DNA of 64,000 nucleotides from NCBI RefSeq assembly GCF_013364235.1, contig NZ_CP054919.1, forward strand, positions 80,133 through 144,132, given 5' to 3'. The position numbers and the translations under genes were made by a program. Shown one piece after another: positions 16,737-23,385 of this stretch. Every line of letters begins with the position of its first letter. Position 1 is the first letter of the stretch. The DNA comes from Kitasatospora sp. NA04385 (lineage in GTDB: Bacteria; Actinomycetota; Actinomycetes; Streptomycetales; Streptomycetaceae). The notes under the pieces are model-generated. The model saw only the letters and a program-made list of their open reading frames with translations, ran no database searches and had not been told where the DNA came from.

Positions 16737-17404
16737 CAGGCGCCGACGGCGACCTCGTGGTCGGCCTGGGCGCGCATGTGCAGCCGGGCGGCGTCCTCCG
16801 CGGCCCGCACGTCGCGCGAGCGCAGGGCCGCCAACAGCGCCTCGTGCTCCTCGACGACCGAGGCCCACTCCCGCTCGCCCATCGGCGCGGTGATCCGGAA
16901 GCGGCGCACCGTCAGCAGCAGTTGGTCGGTCAGCTCGGCCAGCACCCGGTAGCCGGCCGCCTCGGCCAGCAGGCCGTGGAAGCGGGAGTTCAGCTCGGCC
17001 ATCGCGGCCAGCTCGCCGCCCGCCAGGGCCGCGCGCATGTCCGCCTGGGCGCCCTCCAGCGCCGCGAGGGCGCCGTCGGTCACCCGCTCCGCGGCCAGGC
17101 CGGCCACCAGCGCCTCGATCGCCTCCCGGGCCAGGAACACCCCGCGCATCTCGGCCACGTCCACGGCGGCCACCGTGACCCCGGCGTGCGGCCGGGCCAC
17201 CAGCAGCCCGTCGGACTCCAGGCGCTTGACCGCCTCCCGGACCGGGATCTTGCTGACGCCCAGCACCCGGGACAGCTCGTCCATGTTGACGCGGTCGCCC
17301 GGCTTGAGGTCGCCCCGGGCGATCGCCCCGTGCAGGGTCTCGTAAGCCAGGTCGGCCTTGCTCTTGACCACCGGCAGCGACTTCGCCCAGCTGTTCTCAC
17401 CCAT
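16736..17404 (-). CDS. GntR-family regulator, FCD subfamily (first of twin pair)
   Basis: The 222-residue protein has a winged-helix domain (residues about 12-78, VNMDELSRVLGVSKIPVREA) and an FCD helical domain with the metal-binding pattern D/N in AELNSRFH and His residues in EEHEALL and LHMRAQADH. It is very similar to the neighbouring regulator at 17512-18180 (about two thirds identical by eye). The predicted -10 box TACGAT ends only 6 bases from the ATG, so the mRNA is probably leaderless, and the palindromic operator overlaps this promoter. It is therefore the likely autoregulated repressor of the sugar-acid regulon. Confidence 0.86.
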   Translation of the reverse strand: MGENSWAKSLPVVKSKADLAYETLHGAIARGDLKPGDRVNMDELSRVLGVSKIPVREAVKRLESDGLLVARPHAGVTVAAVDVAEMRGVFLAREAIEALVAGLAAERVTDGALAALEGAQADMRAALAGGELAAMAELNSRFHGLLAEAAGYRVLAELTDQLLLTVRRFRITAPMGEREWASVVEEHEALLAALRSRDVRAAEDAARLHMRAQADHEVAVGA

Positions 17405-17410
17405 CGGTCA

Positions 17411-17440
17411 ATCGTATGCGATATCCCACCCACTGTCCAA
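17411..17440 (-). promoter_or_regulatory. Leaderless promoter with operator for GntR gene
   Basis: TTGGAC (minus strand, 17435-17440), an 18-base spacer and TACGAT (17411-17416) are followed after 6 bases by the ATG. The operator GTATGCGATATCC (17414-17426) covers the -10 box and part of the spacer. Confidence 0.68.
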
Positions 17441-17511
17441 GGCTCAACAAACCCACCGCAACGATCCGGACACGCCGCGCGGAACCGGCGGCACCCGGGC
17501 CGGGGCCCGGA

Positions 17512-18180
17512 TCAGCCCTCCCGGATCACCACCGGCTCCTGGTCGGCCTGGGAGCGGATGTGCGCCCGGGCGGCGTCGGCGGCGGCCCGGGGGTCGCGCG
17601 AGCGCAGCGCGGTCAGCAGCGCCTCGTGCTCGGCGACCACCGCCTCCCAGCTGCCGGTGTCCAGCGGCGCGGCCGCCCGGTAGCGGCGCACCGTCAGCAG
17701 CAGTTGGTCGGTCAGCTCGGCCAGCACCCGGTAGCCGGCCGCCTCGGCGAGGACGCCGTGGAAGCGGGAGTTCAGCTCCGCCATCCGCTCGGTGGCCCCG
17801 GCTTCGAGGGCCGCGCCCATCCGGGCCTGGACGTCCTCCAGTTCGGCGAGCCGGTCCTCGGTGATCCGGGCCGCCGCGAGTTCGGCGACCAGTGCCTCGA
17901 TCGCCTCCCGGGCCAGGAACACCCCGCGCATCTCGGCGGCGTCCACCCCCGCAACCACGGGGCCGGCGTGCGGCCTGGTGATCAGGAGCCCGTCGGACTC
18001 CAGCCGCTTGACCGCCTCCCGGATCGGGATCTTGCTGACCCCGAGCGCCCGGGACAGCTCGTCCATGTTGACCCGCTCGCCCGGCTTCAGATCGCCGTCG
18101 GCGATCGCCCGGTGCAGGCTCTCGTAGGCCAGGTCGGCCTTGCTCTTGACCGCCGGCAGCGACTTCGCCCAGGTACCCAT
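17512..18180 (-). CDS. GntR-family regulator, FCD subfamily (second of twin pair)
   Basis: This is a paralogue of the regulator at 16736-17404 with the same winged-helix (VNMDELSRALGVSKIPIREA) and FCD domains (AELNSRFH, VAEHEALL, AHIRSQADQ). The ATG at 18180 is preferred over an in-frame GTG two codons upstream. It aligns with the paralogue's first Met (MGTWAKSLP against MGENSWAKSLP) and lies 6 bases after a TACGGT -10 box, the same leaderless layout. The duplicated pair probably recognises related operators with different effectors, or one is a recent backup copy. Confidence 0.85.
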   Translation of the reverse strand: MGTWAKSLPAVKSKADLAYESLHRAIADGDLKPGERVNMDELSRALGVSKIPIREAVKRLESDGLLITRPHAGPVVAGVDAAEMRGVFLAREAIEALVAELAAARITEDRLAELEDVQARMGAALEAGATERMAELNSRFHGVLAEAAGYRVLAELTDQLLLTVRRYRAAAPLDTGSWEAVVAEHEALLTALRSRDPRAAADAARAHIRSQADQEPVVIREG

Positions 18181-18186
18181 GCCCAC

Positions 18187-18200
18187 ACCGTAGGCGATCG
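18187..18200 (-). promoter_or_regulatory. Degenerate operator/-10 region of second GntR gene
   Basis: ACCGTAGGCGATCG keeps the CGTANGCGAT half of the operator seen at 17413-17426, at the same distance from the start codon. TACGGT on the minus strand (18187-18192) is the putative -10 box. The second half of the palindrome has been lost, so binding would be weaker. Confidence 0.45.
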
Positions 18201-18248
18201 GGCCGCCGTTCCACGCCCCCTCCCCCGTTCTCCCGCGATCGGGCGCGG

Positions 18249-18293
18249 TTGACGAGGGTTTCCCGTTTCCGGATAAACGGATATCGTATATCC
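18249..18293 (+). promoter_or_regulatory. Promoter and perfect palindromic operator for glycosidase
   Basis: TTGACG (18249-18254), a 17-base spacer and GATAAA (18272-18277) form a promoter-like pair. The perfect palindrome GGATAT-CGT-ATATCC (18279-18293) lies where transcription should begin. The reverse strand reads ATATACGATATCC, matching the GntR operator at 17414-17426 in 11 of 13 positions. Repression by start-site blocking is implied. Confidence 0.65.
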
Positions 18294-18351
18294 ATCAGGT
18301 GCCGCGCCCGAACCTGGGTGAGGGTCGACGGCCAGCGAGGCCGGCACCTGT

Positions 18352-18385
18352 GCGGCCCGCGCCGGACTCGTTCGGCGCGGGCCGC
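18352..18385 (+). promoter_or_regulatory. Strong hairpin in glycosidase leader
   Basis: GCGGCCCGCGCCG, an 8-base loop GACTCGTT, and CGGCGCGGGCCGC form a perfect 13-base-pair stem in the predicted 5' leader. It could be an attenuator or mRNA-stability element. There is no T-run and no upstream gene on this strand to terminate. Confidence 0.4.
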
Positions 18386-18592
18386 CCGCCGGCTCCGCCG
18401 CACTCGGAGGCCGGCCGGGGCGCGGCCGGGCCGATCCGGCCGCGCCCTCCAGCCCTCCGGGCCGCGTCACGAATGACCCAACACCGCACCTCGCATCCCA
18501 CCCCCTGCCGGGCGGCCGTCCTCGGACGGGGCGCCGCCCGTAGCCGTCCCCGGCCCCGGTCGGGCCGCGGCGCGCAGGGAGACACGTCCCCG

Positions 18593-18604
18593 CCCCCCCC
18601 CCCC
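18593..18604. repeat. Run of twelve cytosines
   Basis: A homopolymer of 12 C lies 5 bases upstream of the AGGAG ribosome binding site of the glycosidase at 18622. It is the only such tract noticed in the window and is a likely slippage hotspot. Confidence 0.9.
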
Positions 18605-18621
18605 TTCCCAGGAGCGGACCC

Positions 18622-20241
18622 ATGGCCACCGAGCAACCGCAGCACCACTCCCCGACCACCCGGCGCAGGATGCTGGGCCTGCTGGCCGCCGCCGGCGCCG
18701 GCACCGCCCTCGGCATCACCGCCGCGCCCCGGGCCGGCGCCAGCACCTCCACCACCTCCACCGGCCCGTACCCCTACCGGATCCGGAACGACGCCGGCGG
18801 CGCCCGGCAGACCATCCTGGGCCTCGGCTTCGAGATCCAGTCGGACCACATCGGCGCGACCAACAACACGATGGACCCGAACGACCCGGTGATCTCGGGC
18901 GCCCCGCACGACCTGACCGCCGCCGAGCGGACCCGCTTCTACCAGAAGATCCTGATGGCCGGCCGCAGCGACCACGGGTTCCGGTACTGCCGACTGGGCC
19001 AGGGGCTCTGGCTGCGCGGCGTCTCCGCCGACCGGAAGCAGATCGTCGGCCGCTGGTCGACGCAGATGGCCGAACTCCTGGAGATGCACACCCAGGCCAA
19101 GCTGGACGGCCTGGCGGCCACCTACTTCACCCCGGCGCCGTACTGGAAGTCCACCCAGAGCCTGATGAACGGCACCCTCGCCTGCTTCGACCCCAAGTTC
19201 ACCACCACCCACCCGGAGTACAACGGCGACAAGTCCCGCTTCCTGAACGACTTCGGCGACTCCGTGGTGCGCGACCTGAAGTACCTGGAGGACAGCGGGC
19301 TGCCGGTGCGCTTCTGGGGCCTGCAGAACGAGCCCGGCAACTGGAACCGCCTGTACGGCAGTTGCGGCTACACCGGGGACTCCTACCGGCAGACCTTCGC
19401 CGCGGTGGCGCCCAAGGTGCGGGCCGCGTTCCCCGGCGTCACCATCCACGTCGACTCGCGCGACGGCCAGTCCGGCGCCTTCGGCACCGCGGTGCGCGGC
19501 GACGCCGCCGCGGTGCAGTACGTGGACGCCTGGACCCACCACTACACCAGCCAGTCCGCCGACAAGCTGATCACCGCGCCGTCCTACTACCTCGACAACG
19601 CGCTGGGCAAGCCGGTCTTCAACGACGAGTTCGAGTGGGAGGGCTCGACCACCGGCAACTACGAGCACACGGTCGACACCGCCCAGTCGATCATGAACTG
19701 GATGGTGTTCGCCAACTCCCCCACCTGGTTCTGGCTGCACGCCCTCAAGCCGACCTACACCGACACCTCCGTCGGCTACGGCCTCGGGATCTGGCGCCCC
19801 CAGGACGACGGCGACTTCGGCAAGTACCCGAACATCCAGACCGGCCACTGGGACTACAACCCGCCGGTCTGGAACGCGATCAGCGGCTTCGTGCAGTACC
19901 TGCCGTGGAACTCGGTCCGCCACCACGTCGACGAGCCGGTCGACCCGGCCACCGGCAAGCCGTACGTGGACAAGCGGATCATGGCCTGGAAGACCCCGCA
20001 GGGCAAGCTCGTCTTCGCCCTCACCTACCGGGTGCCGAACGCCAAGACCGCGACCGCCGCCCCCTACACCTTCACCATCGACACCGGCAGCACCCGCACC
20101 TTCACCGGCCACCGCTACCGGTGGAGCCCGCACACCCAGCCGCTGGCCGAGAACAACGTGCTCCAGGCGACCCGCCAGGGGCCGGGCCTGAGCATCACCA
20201 TGGAGCCGAACACCATCGAGTTCTGGATCGAGAACGTCTGA
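18622..20241 (+). CDS. Secreted clan GH-A glycoside hydrolase (GH30-like), paralogue of 8984-10468
   Basis: The 539-residue exported enzyme has the Tat signal TTRRRMLGLLAAAG. The proposed acid/base Glu is in GLQNEP (E237) and the nucleophile Glu in FNDEFEW (E336). The C-terminal beta-sandwich ends TIEFWIENV. Compared with the other copy it has insertions around residues 195-205 (THPEYNGDK) and 430-440. It has AGGAG 8 bases before the ATG. Expression should be controlled by the operator at 18279-18293, placing it in the same regulon as the first copy. The two enzymes may cut different linkages of one polymer. The substrate is not known. Confidence 0.82.
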   Translation: MATEQPQHHSPTTRRRMLGLLAAAGAGTALGITAAPRAGASTSTTSTGPYPYRIRNDAGGARQTILGLGFEIQSDHIGATNNTMDPNDPVISGAPHDLTAAERTRFYQKILMAGRSDHGFRYCRLGQGLWLRGVSADRKQIVGRWSTQMAELLEMHTQAKLDGLAATYFTPAPYWKSTQSLMNGTLACFDPKFTTTHPEYNGDKSRFLNDFGDSVVRDLKYLEDSGLPVRFWGLQNEPGNWNRLYGSCGYTGDSYRQTFAAVAPKVRAAFPGVTIHVDSRDGQSGAFGTAVRGDAAAVQYVDAWTHHYTSQSADKLITAPSYYLDNALGKPVFNDEFEWEGSTTGNYEHTVDTAQSIMNWMVFANSPTWFWLHALKPTYTDTSVGYGLGIWRPQDDGDFGKYPNIQTGHWDYNPPVWNAISGFVQYLPWNSVRHHVDEPVDPATGKPYVDKRIMAWKTPQGKLVFALTYRVPNAKTATAAPYTFTIDTGSTRTFTGHRYRWSPHTQPLAENNVLQATRQGPGLSITMEPNTIEFWIENV

Positions 20242-20253
20242 CCCTCGACCGCG

Positions 20254-20288
20254 ACGTCCCCCCTGGCCCGCTCGGCCAGGGGGGACGT
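20254..20288. terminator. Terminator, perfect 15-base-pair stem with short T-rich tail
   Basis: ACGTCCCCCCTGGCC (20254-20268), loop CGCTC, GGCCAGGGGGGACGT (20274-20288), followed by GTGTTTCC. It lies between the glycosidase and the convergent SDR gene and probably serves both. Confidence 0.8.
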
Positions 20289-20309
20289 GTGTTTCCGGCC
20301 GGACGCGGC

Positions 20310-21062
20310 CTAAACGGCCGGTCGCAGGCGCAGTCCCTGCATGCCGCCGTCGACGGCGAGGGCGGTGCCGGTGGTGGACGCGGCGGCGGGGGAGGCGAGG
20401 TAGGCGATGGCGGCGGCGACCTCGGCGGCGGCGACCAGACGACCGGTGGGCTGGCGGCCGTTGAGCGCGGCGCGCTCGGCCGCCGGGTCGTCGGCGGCAT
20501 CGAGCAGCCGGCCGACCCACGGGGTGTCCACCGTACCGGGGTTGACGCAGTTGACCCGGATGCCCTCACGGACGTGGTCGGCGGCCATCGCCAACGTGAG
20601 CGACAGCACCGCCCCCTTGCTCGCCGAGTACAGCGCCCGCTGCGGCAACCCGGCCGTCGCGGCGATCGAACAGGTGTTGACCACCGACGCGAAAGCGGAA
20701 CGGCGCAGGTGCGGCAGCGCGGCCCGAGTGGTGCGGACGATGCCCAGCACGTTCACGTCCAGCACCCGGTGCCACTGCGCGTCGTCGTTGTCCGCCACCG
20801 TCCCGGCCGCGCCGATGCCCGCGTTGTTGACCAGGATGTCGATCCCGCCCAGCGCCTCGGCCGCCGCCGCGACCGCCGCCCGCACGGACGCGTCGTCCGA
20901 CACGTCCGCGGTGAAACCCCGCAACGGCACGGACAGCGCGGACGGGTCGAGATCGAGCACGGCGACATCCGCACCGCGCTCACTCAGCAACTGCGCGGCG
21001 GCCAGGCCGATACCGGAGGCACCGCCGGTCACCACCGCGCGCAGGCCCGCCAACCCGCTCAT
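20310..21062 (-). CDS. SDR dehydrogenase, probable 2-keto-3-deoxy-L-fuconate dehydrogenase
   Basis: The 250-residue classical SDR contains TGGASGIG, LVNNAG, the catalytic Ser in NTCSIAATAG, YSASK and the C-terminal DGG. Its start overlaps the FAH-family gene by 4 bases, so the two are translationally coupled. SDR-FAH pairs of this type occur in non-phosphorylating L-fucose and L-rhamnose routes. There the SDR oxidises C4 of the 2-keto-3-deoxy acid and the FAH enzyme splits the resulting 2,4-diketo acid. The aldo/keto reductase of the L-fucose-dehydrogenase type just upstream supports this. The substrate is inferred. Confidence 0.8.
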   Translation of the reverse strand: MSGLAGLRAVVTGGASGIGLAAAQLLSERGADVAVLDLDPSALSVPLRGFTADVSDDASVRAAVAAAAEALGGIDILVNNAGIGAAGTVADNDDAQWHRVLDVNVLGIVRTTRAALPHLRRSAFASVVNTCSIAATAGLPQRALYSASKGAVLSLTLAMAADHVREGIRVNCVNPGTVDTPWVGRLLDAADDPAAERAALNGRQPTGRLVAAAEVAAAIAYLASPAAASTTGTALAVDGGMQGLRLRPAV

Positions 21063-21946
21063 GCCGCCGCGCCTTCCGGGGCGCCCGGGCCTTCGTGGTC
21101 GGCGGGGACGAAGGTCTGCCGCTGCTCCCCCAGCCCGTCGATGCCCAGCTCGACCACGTCGCCGGGCCGCAGGTAGGGGGTGTCGGGCAGGCCCAGGGCC
21201 ACGCCGGCGGGGGTGCCGGTGTTGATGACGTCGCCGGGCCGCAGCACCATGTACTGGCTCAGGTACCAGACCAGGTGGTTCACCTCGAAGATCATGTTCT
21301 TGGTGTTGCCGTCCTGGCGGACCAGCCCGTTGACCGACAGCCGCAGACCGAGGTCCTGCGGATCGCCGACCTCGTCCGCGGTGACCAGCCAGGGACCCAG
21401 CGGATTGAAGGTCTCGCAGGACTTCCCGAGATCCCACTGCGCGGAGTACTCCAACTGGAACTCCCGCTCCGAGACGTCGTGACTGACCGCGTACCCCGCG
21501 ACCACCGACGGCGCGTCGGCCGGCGAGTCCAGGTAGCGGGCCTCACGACCGATGACGACGGCCAGCTCCACCTCCCAGTCCGTCTTGACCGAACCGCGCG
21601 GGATCAGCACCCGGTCCCGGGGGCCGACCACCGTCGACGGGTCCTTCATGAACACCACCGGACGCGCCGGCACGGCCGCCCCGGTCTCCTCCGCGTGGTC
21701 ACGGTAGTTCAACCCGACACAGACCACCTTCCCCGGCCGGGCCACCGGAGCACCGACCCGGGCGGCGGCGTCGGCCTCCGGCAGGCCGCCGGCGGCGACG
21801 GCGGCGCGCACCCGGTCGAGTCCGCCGGTGGCGAAGAAGTCCCGGTCGAAGTCCGGGACCACACCGGACAGGTCCAGCAGCCGGCCGTCCTCGGCCAGTA
21901 CCGCCGGGCGTTCCTCTCCCGCCGGTCCGATGCGCAGCAGCTTCAC
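21059..21946 (-). CDS. FAH-family hydrolase, probable 2,4-diketo-3-deoxy-L-fuconate hydrolase
   Basis: The 295-residue fumarylacetoacetate-hydrolase-like enzyme has the family opening CVGLNYRDHAEE, the metal-ligand set in DWEVELAVVIG and the glycine motif VINTGTPAGVALG. It would cleave a C-C bond of a 2,4-diketo sugar acid to give pyruvate and lactate. GTG at 21946 was chosen at the start of homology, with a purine-rich GGAAGAAG upstream. It is the first gene of a two-gene operon divergent from the aldo/keto reductase. An operator-like site lies at 22014-22030. Confidence 0.83.
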   Translation of the reverse strand: MKLLRIGPAGEERPAVLAEDGRLLDLSGVVPDFDRDFFATGGLDRVRAAVAAGGLPEADAAARVGAPVARPGKVVCVGLNYRDHAEETGAAVPARPVVFMKDPSTVVGPRDRVLIPRGSVKTDWEVELAVVIGREARYLDSPADAPSVVAGYAVSHDVSEREFQLEYSAQWDLGKSCETFNPLGPWLVTADEVGDPQDLGLRLSVNGLVRQDGNTKNMIFEVNHLVWYLSQYMVLRPGDVINTGTPAGVALGLPDTPYLRPGDVVELGIDGLGEQRQTFVPADHEGPGAPEGAAA

Positions 21947-22013
21947 GTCAGACTTCTTCCCTCGATGCCGAACGAACGGGGCGAATCTAGCTCCGCTTCC
22001 AGGCGAGCGCAAG

Positions 22014-22030
22014 AAGTCATGGGATCTCTT
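22014..22030 (-). promoter_or_regulatory. Operator-like site upstream of FAH-SDR operon
   Basis: On the minus strand this reads AAGAGATCCCATGACTT and shares the RATCCYAY core with sites at 22171, 33219, 33395, 41650 and 41727 near the fucose-type genes. Confidence 0.5.
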
Positions 22031-22170
22031 TCCGCCCAGTCGGCACCTTCCACCCCGCACGCCGATCACCTCGAAAACGCCGGAACGGCGACGACTCCGC
22101 CAGCTTTGGTGAGGTAGATTGCGGAGACCCGCCGCCACGTCGACTACGGCACCGCCCCGGTCGACCCGCG

Positions 22171-22188
22171 AAGAGATCCTACATCTCG
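22171..22188 (+). promoter_or_regulatory. Palindromic operator upstream of aldo/keto reductase
   Basis: GAGAT-CCTAC-ATCTC (22173-22187) is a perfect 5-base-arm palindrome with the RATCCYAY core, 33 bases before the ATG at 22221. The same half-site spacing is seen in the operators flanking the GntR gene at 33198. Confidence 0.55.
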
Positions 22189-22220
22189 CTTCACCACGCG
22201 CCCCAGCCCAGGGAGGGCCC

Positions 22221-23243
22221 ATGGCAGTCCACCGCCTCACCCCCGCCGCCGACCACCCCGGACCGCCGCTCGGCCTCGGCTGCGCCCCGCTGGGCAACAT
22301 GTTCCGGGCGCGCTCCGACGAGGAGGTCGAGCAGGTGCTCGAAGCCGCCTGGGAGGCGGGCGTGCGGTACTTCGACACCGCCCCGCACTACGGGCTCGGC
22401 CTCTCCGAACGGCGGCTGGGCCGCTTCCTGGCGACCAAGCCGCGCGACGAGTTCGTCCTGTCGACCAAGGTCGGGCGGCTCCTGCGGCCGGACCCGGACT
22501 GGGACGGCGCGTCGAGCGACCCGGAGGGGTTCGTGGTGCCGGCCCGGCTGCGCCGGCACTGGGACTTCGGCCCGGAGGGCATCCGGGCCGGCCTGGCGGA
22601 CTCGCTCGACCGGCTGGGGCTGGACCGGGTGGACGTCCTCTACCTGCACGACCCGGAGCACTCGGGCGACCCCCGGGCCGCCGTCGACGGCATGGCGGCG
22701 CTGGCCGAGCTGCGCGCGGAGGGCCTGGTCTCCTCGGTGGGCGTCGGGTCGATGGACCCGGCCGCGCTGACCGCCGCGGTCGAAACCGGCCTCGCCGACG
22801 TGGTCATGGTGGCGAACCGGTACACCCTGCTCGACCAGAGCGCGCTGCCGGAGCTGCTCCCCGCCTGCGAGCGGCACGGCACGGCGGTGGTCGCCGCCGC
22901 CGTGTTCAACAGCGGGCTGCTGGCGCGCTCCCCCAGCGCGGACGCCACGTTCGACTACCGGCGGGTGCCCGAGGAGGTGCTCGCCCGGGCCCGCCGGATC
23001 GAGGCGGTCTGCGCGGCACACGGCGTGGAGCTGCCCGCGGCCGCCCTGCGCTACCCGCTGCTCGACCCGCGGGTGGCGGCCGTGGTGGTCGGCGCCGACA
23101 GCGCCGGGCAGGTCCGCGAGAACGTGGCCCGGCTCGGAGCGCCGATCCCCGCCGGGCTCTGGGACGCCCTGGCGGCCGAGGGCCTGGCCCCCCGGCACGG
23201 CGGCGGCGCGGTGGCCCCCTCCGAGCCGCCCGCCGCACGATAG
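22221..23243 (+). CDS. Aldo/keto reductase, probable L-fucose 1-dehydrogenase type
   Basis: The 340-residue TIM-barrel oxidoreductase has the opening GLGCAPLGNMFR and the block YFDTAPHYGLGLSERRLG, characteristic of the D-threo-aldose/L-fucose 1-dehydrogenase and pyridoxal dehydrogenase branch. The AKR catalytic set is visible: Asp and Tyr in FDTAPHYG, Lys in STKVGR and His in LYLHDPE. It has a strong GGGAGG ribosome binding site. It would oxidise L-fucose to L-fuconolactone, feeding the amidohydrolase lactonase at 39890 and dehydratase at 34553, while its divergent neighbours finish the pathway. Confidence 0.82.
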   Translation: MAVHRLTPAADHPGPPLGLGCAPLGNMFRARSDEEVEQVLEAAWEAGVRYFDTAPHYGLGLSERRLGRFLATKPRDEFVLSTKVGRLLRPDPDWDGASSDPEGFVVPARLRRHWDFGPEGIRAGLADSLDRLGLDRVDVLYLHDPEHSGDPRAAVDGMAALAELRAEGLVSSVGVGSMDPAALTAAVETGLADVVMVANRYTLLDQSALPELLPACERHGTAVVAAAVFNSGLLARSPSADATFDYRRVPEEVLARARRIEAVCAAHGVELPAAALRYPLLDPRVAAVVVGADSAGQVRENVARLGAPIPAGLWDALAAEGLAPRHGGGAVAPSEPPAAR

Positions 23244-23278
23244 CCCGGTAGATTCATCACAGAACTTTGGCCAGTTTG

Positions 23279-23296
23279 TGCGGCATTTGCCGCACA
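23279..23296 (+). promoter_or_regulatory. Perfect palindrome upstream of beta-helix gene
   Basis: GTGCGGCA-TT-TGCCGCAC, 8-base arms, lies in an unusually AT-rich stretch about 90 bases before the ATG at 23386. It looks like a binding site for a dimeric regulator that is not one of the local GntR proteins. Confidence 0.55.
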
Positions 23297-23351
23297 TGTG
23301 CGAATTATTGATGCTGTCGCAACCATAGACATGGGAGAACTTGCTCGTTAC

Positions 23352-23373
23352 GTTGCCGACACGACTCGGCAAC
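23352..23373 (+). promoter_or_regulatory. Second inverted repeat abutting the ribosome binding site
   Basis: GTTGCCGA, spacer CACGAC, TCGGCAAC, 8-base perfect arms, ends 2 bases before the GGGAG ribosome binding site of the beta-helix gene. It could fold in the mRNA leader or bind a protein that blocks translation or transcription. Confidence 0.5.
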
Positions 23374-23385
23374 ACGGGAGTGAGC

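Larger units (their letters stand above)
18181..18621. other. 435-base divergent intergenic region
   Basis: Between the second GntR gene and the glycosidase there is a promoter with operator (18249-18293). A strong hairpin follows at 18352-18385, then about 200 bases with no recognisable gene, then a run of twelve cytosines directly before the ribosome binding site. The long leader of the glycosidase mRNA (about 330 bases) is unusual in this window and may itself be regulatory. Confidence 0.6.

Noticed and set aside
18184..18186. GTG start two codons upstream for the second GntR gene
   Set aside because: It would abut the -10 box, and the paralogue's first Met aligns with ATG 18180.
18300..18480. 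Strong inverted repeat suggesting an insertion-sequence end
   Set aside because: No transposase fragment, target-site duplication or second end; better explained as a leader or terminator hairpin.
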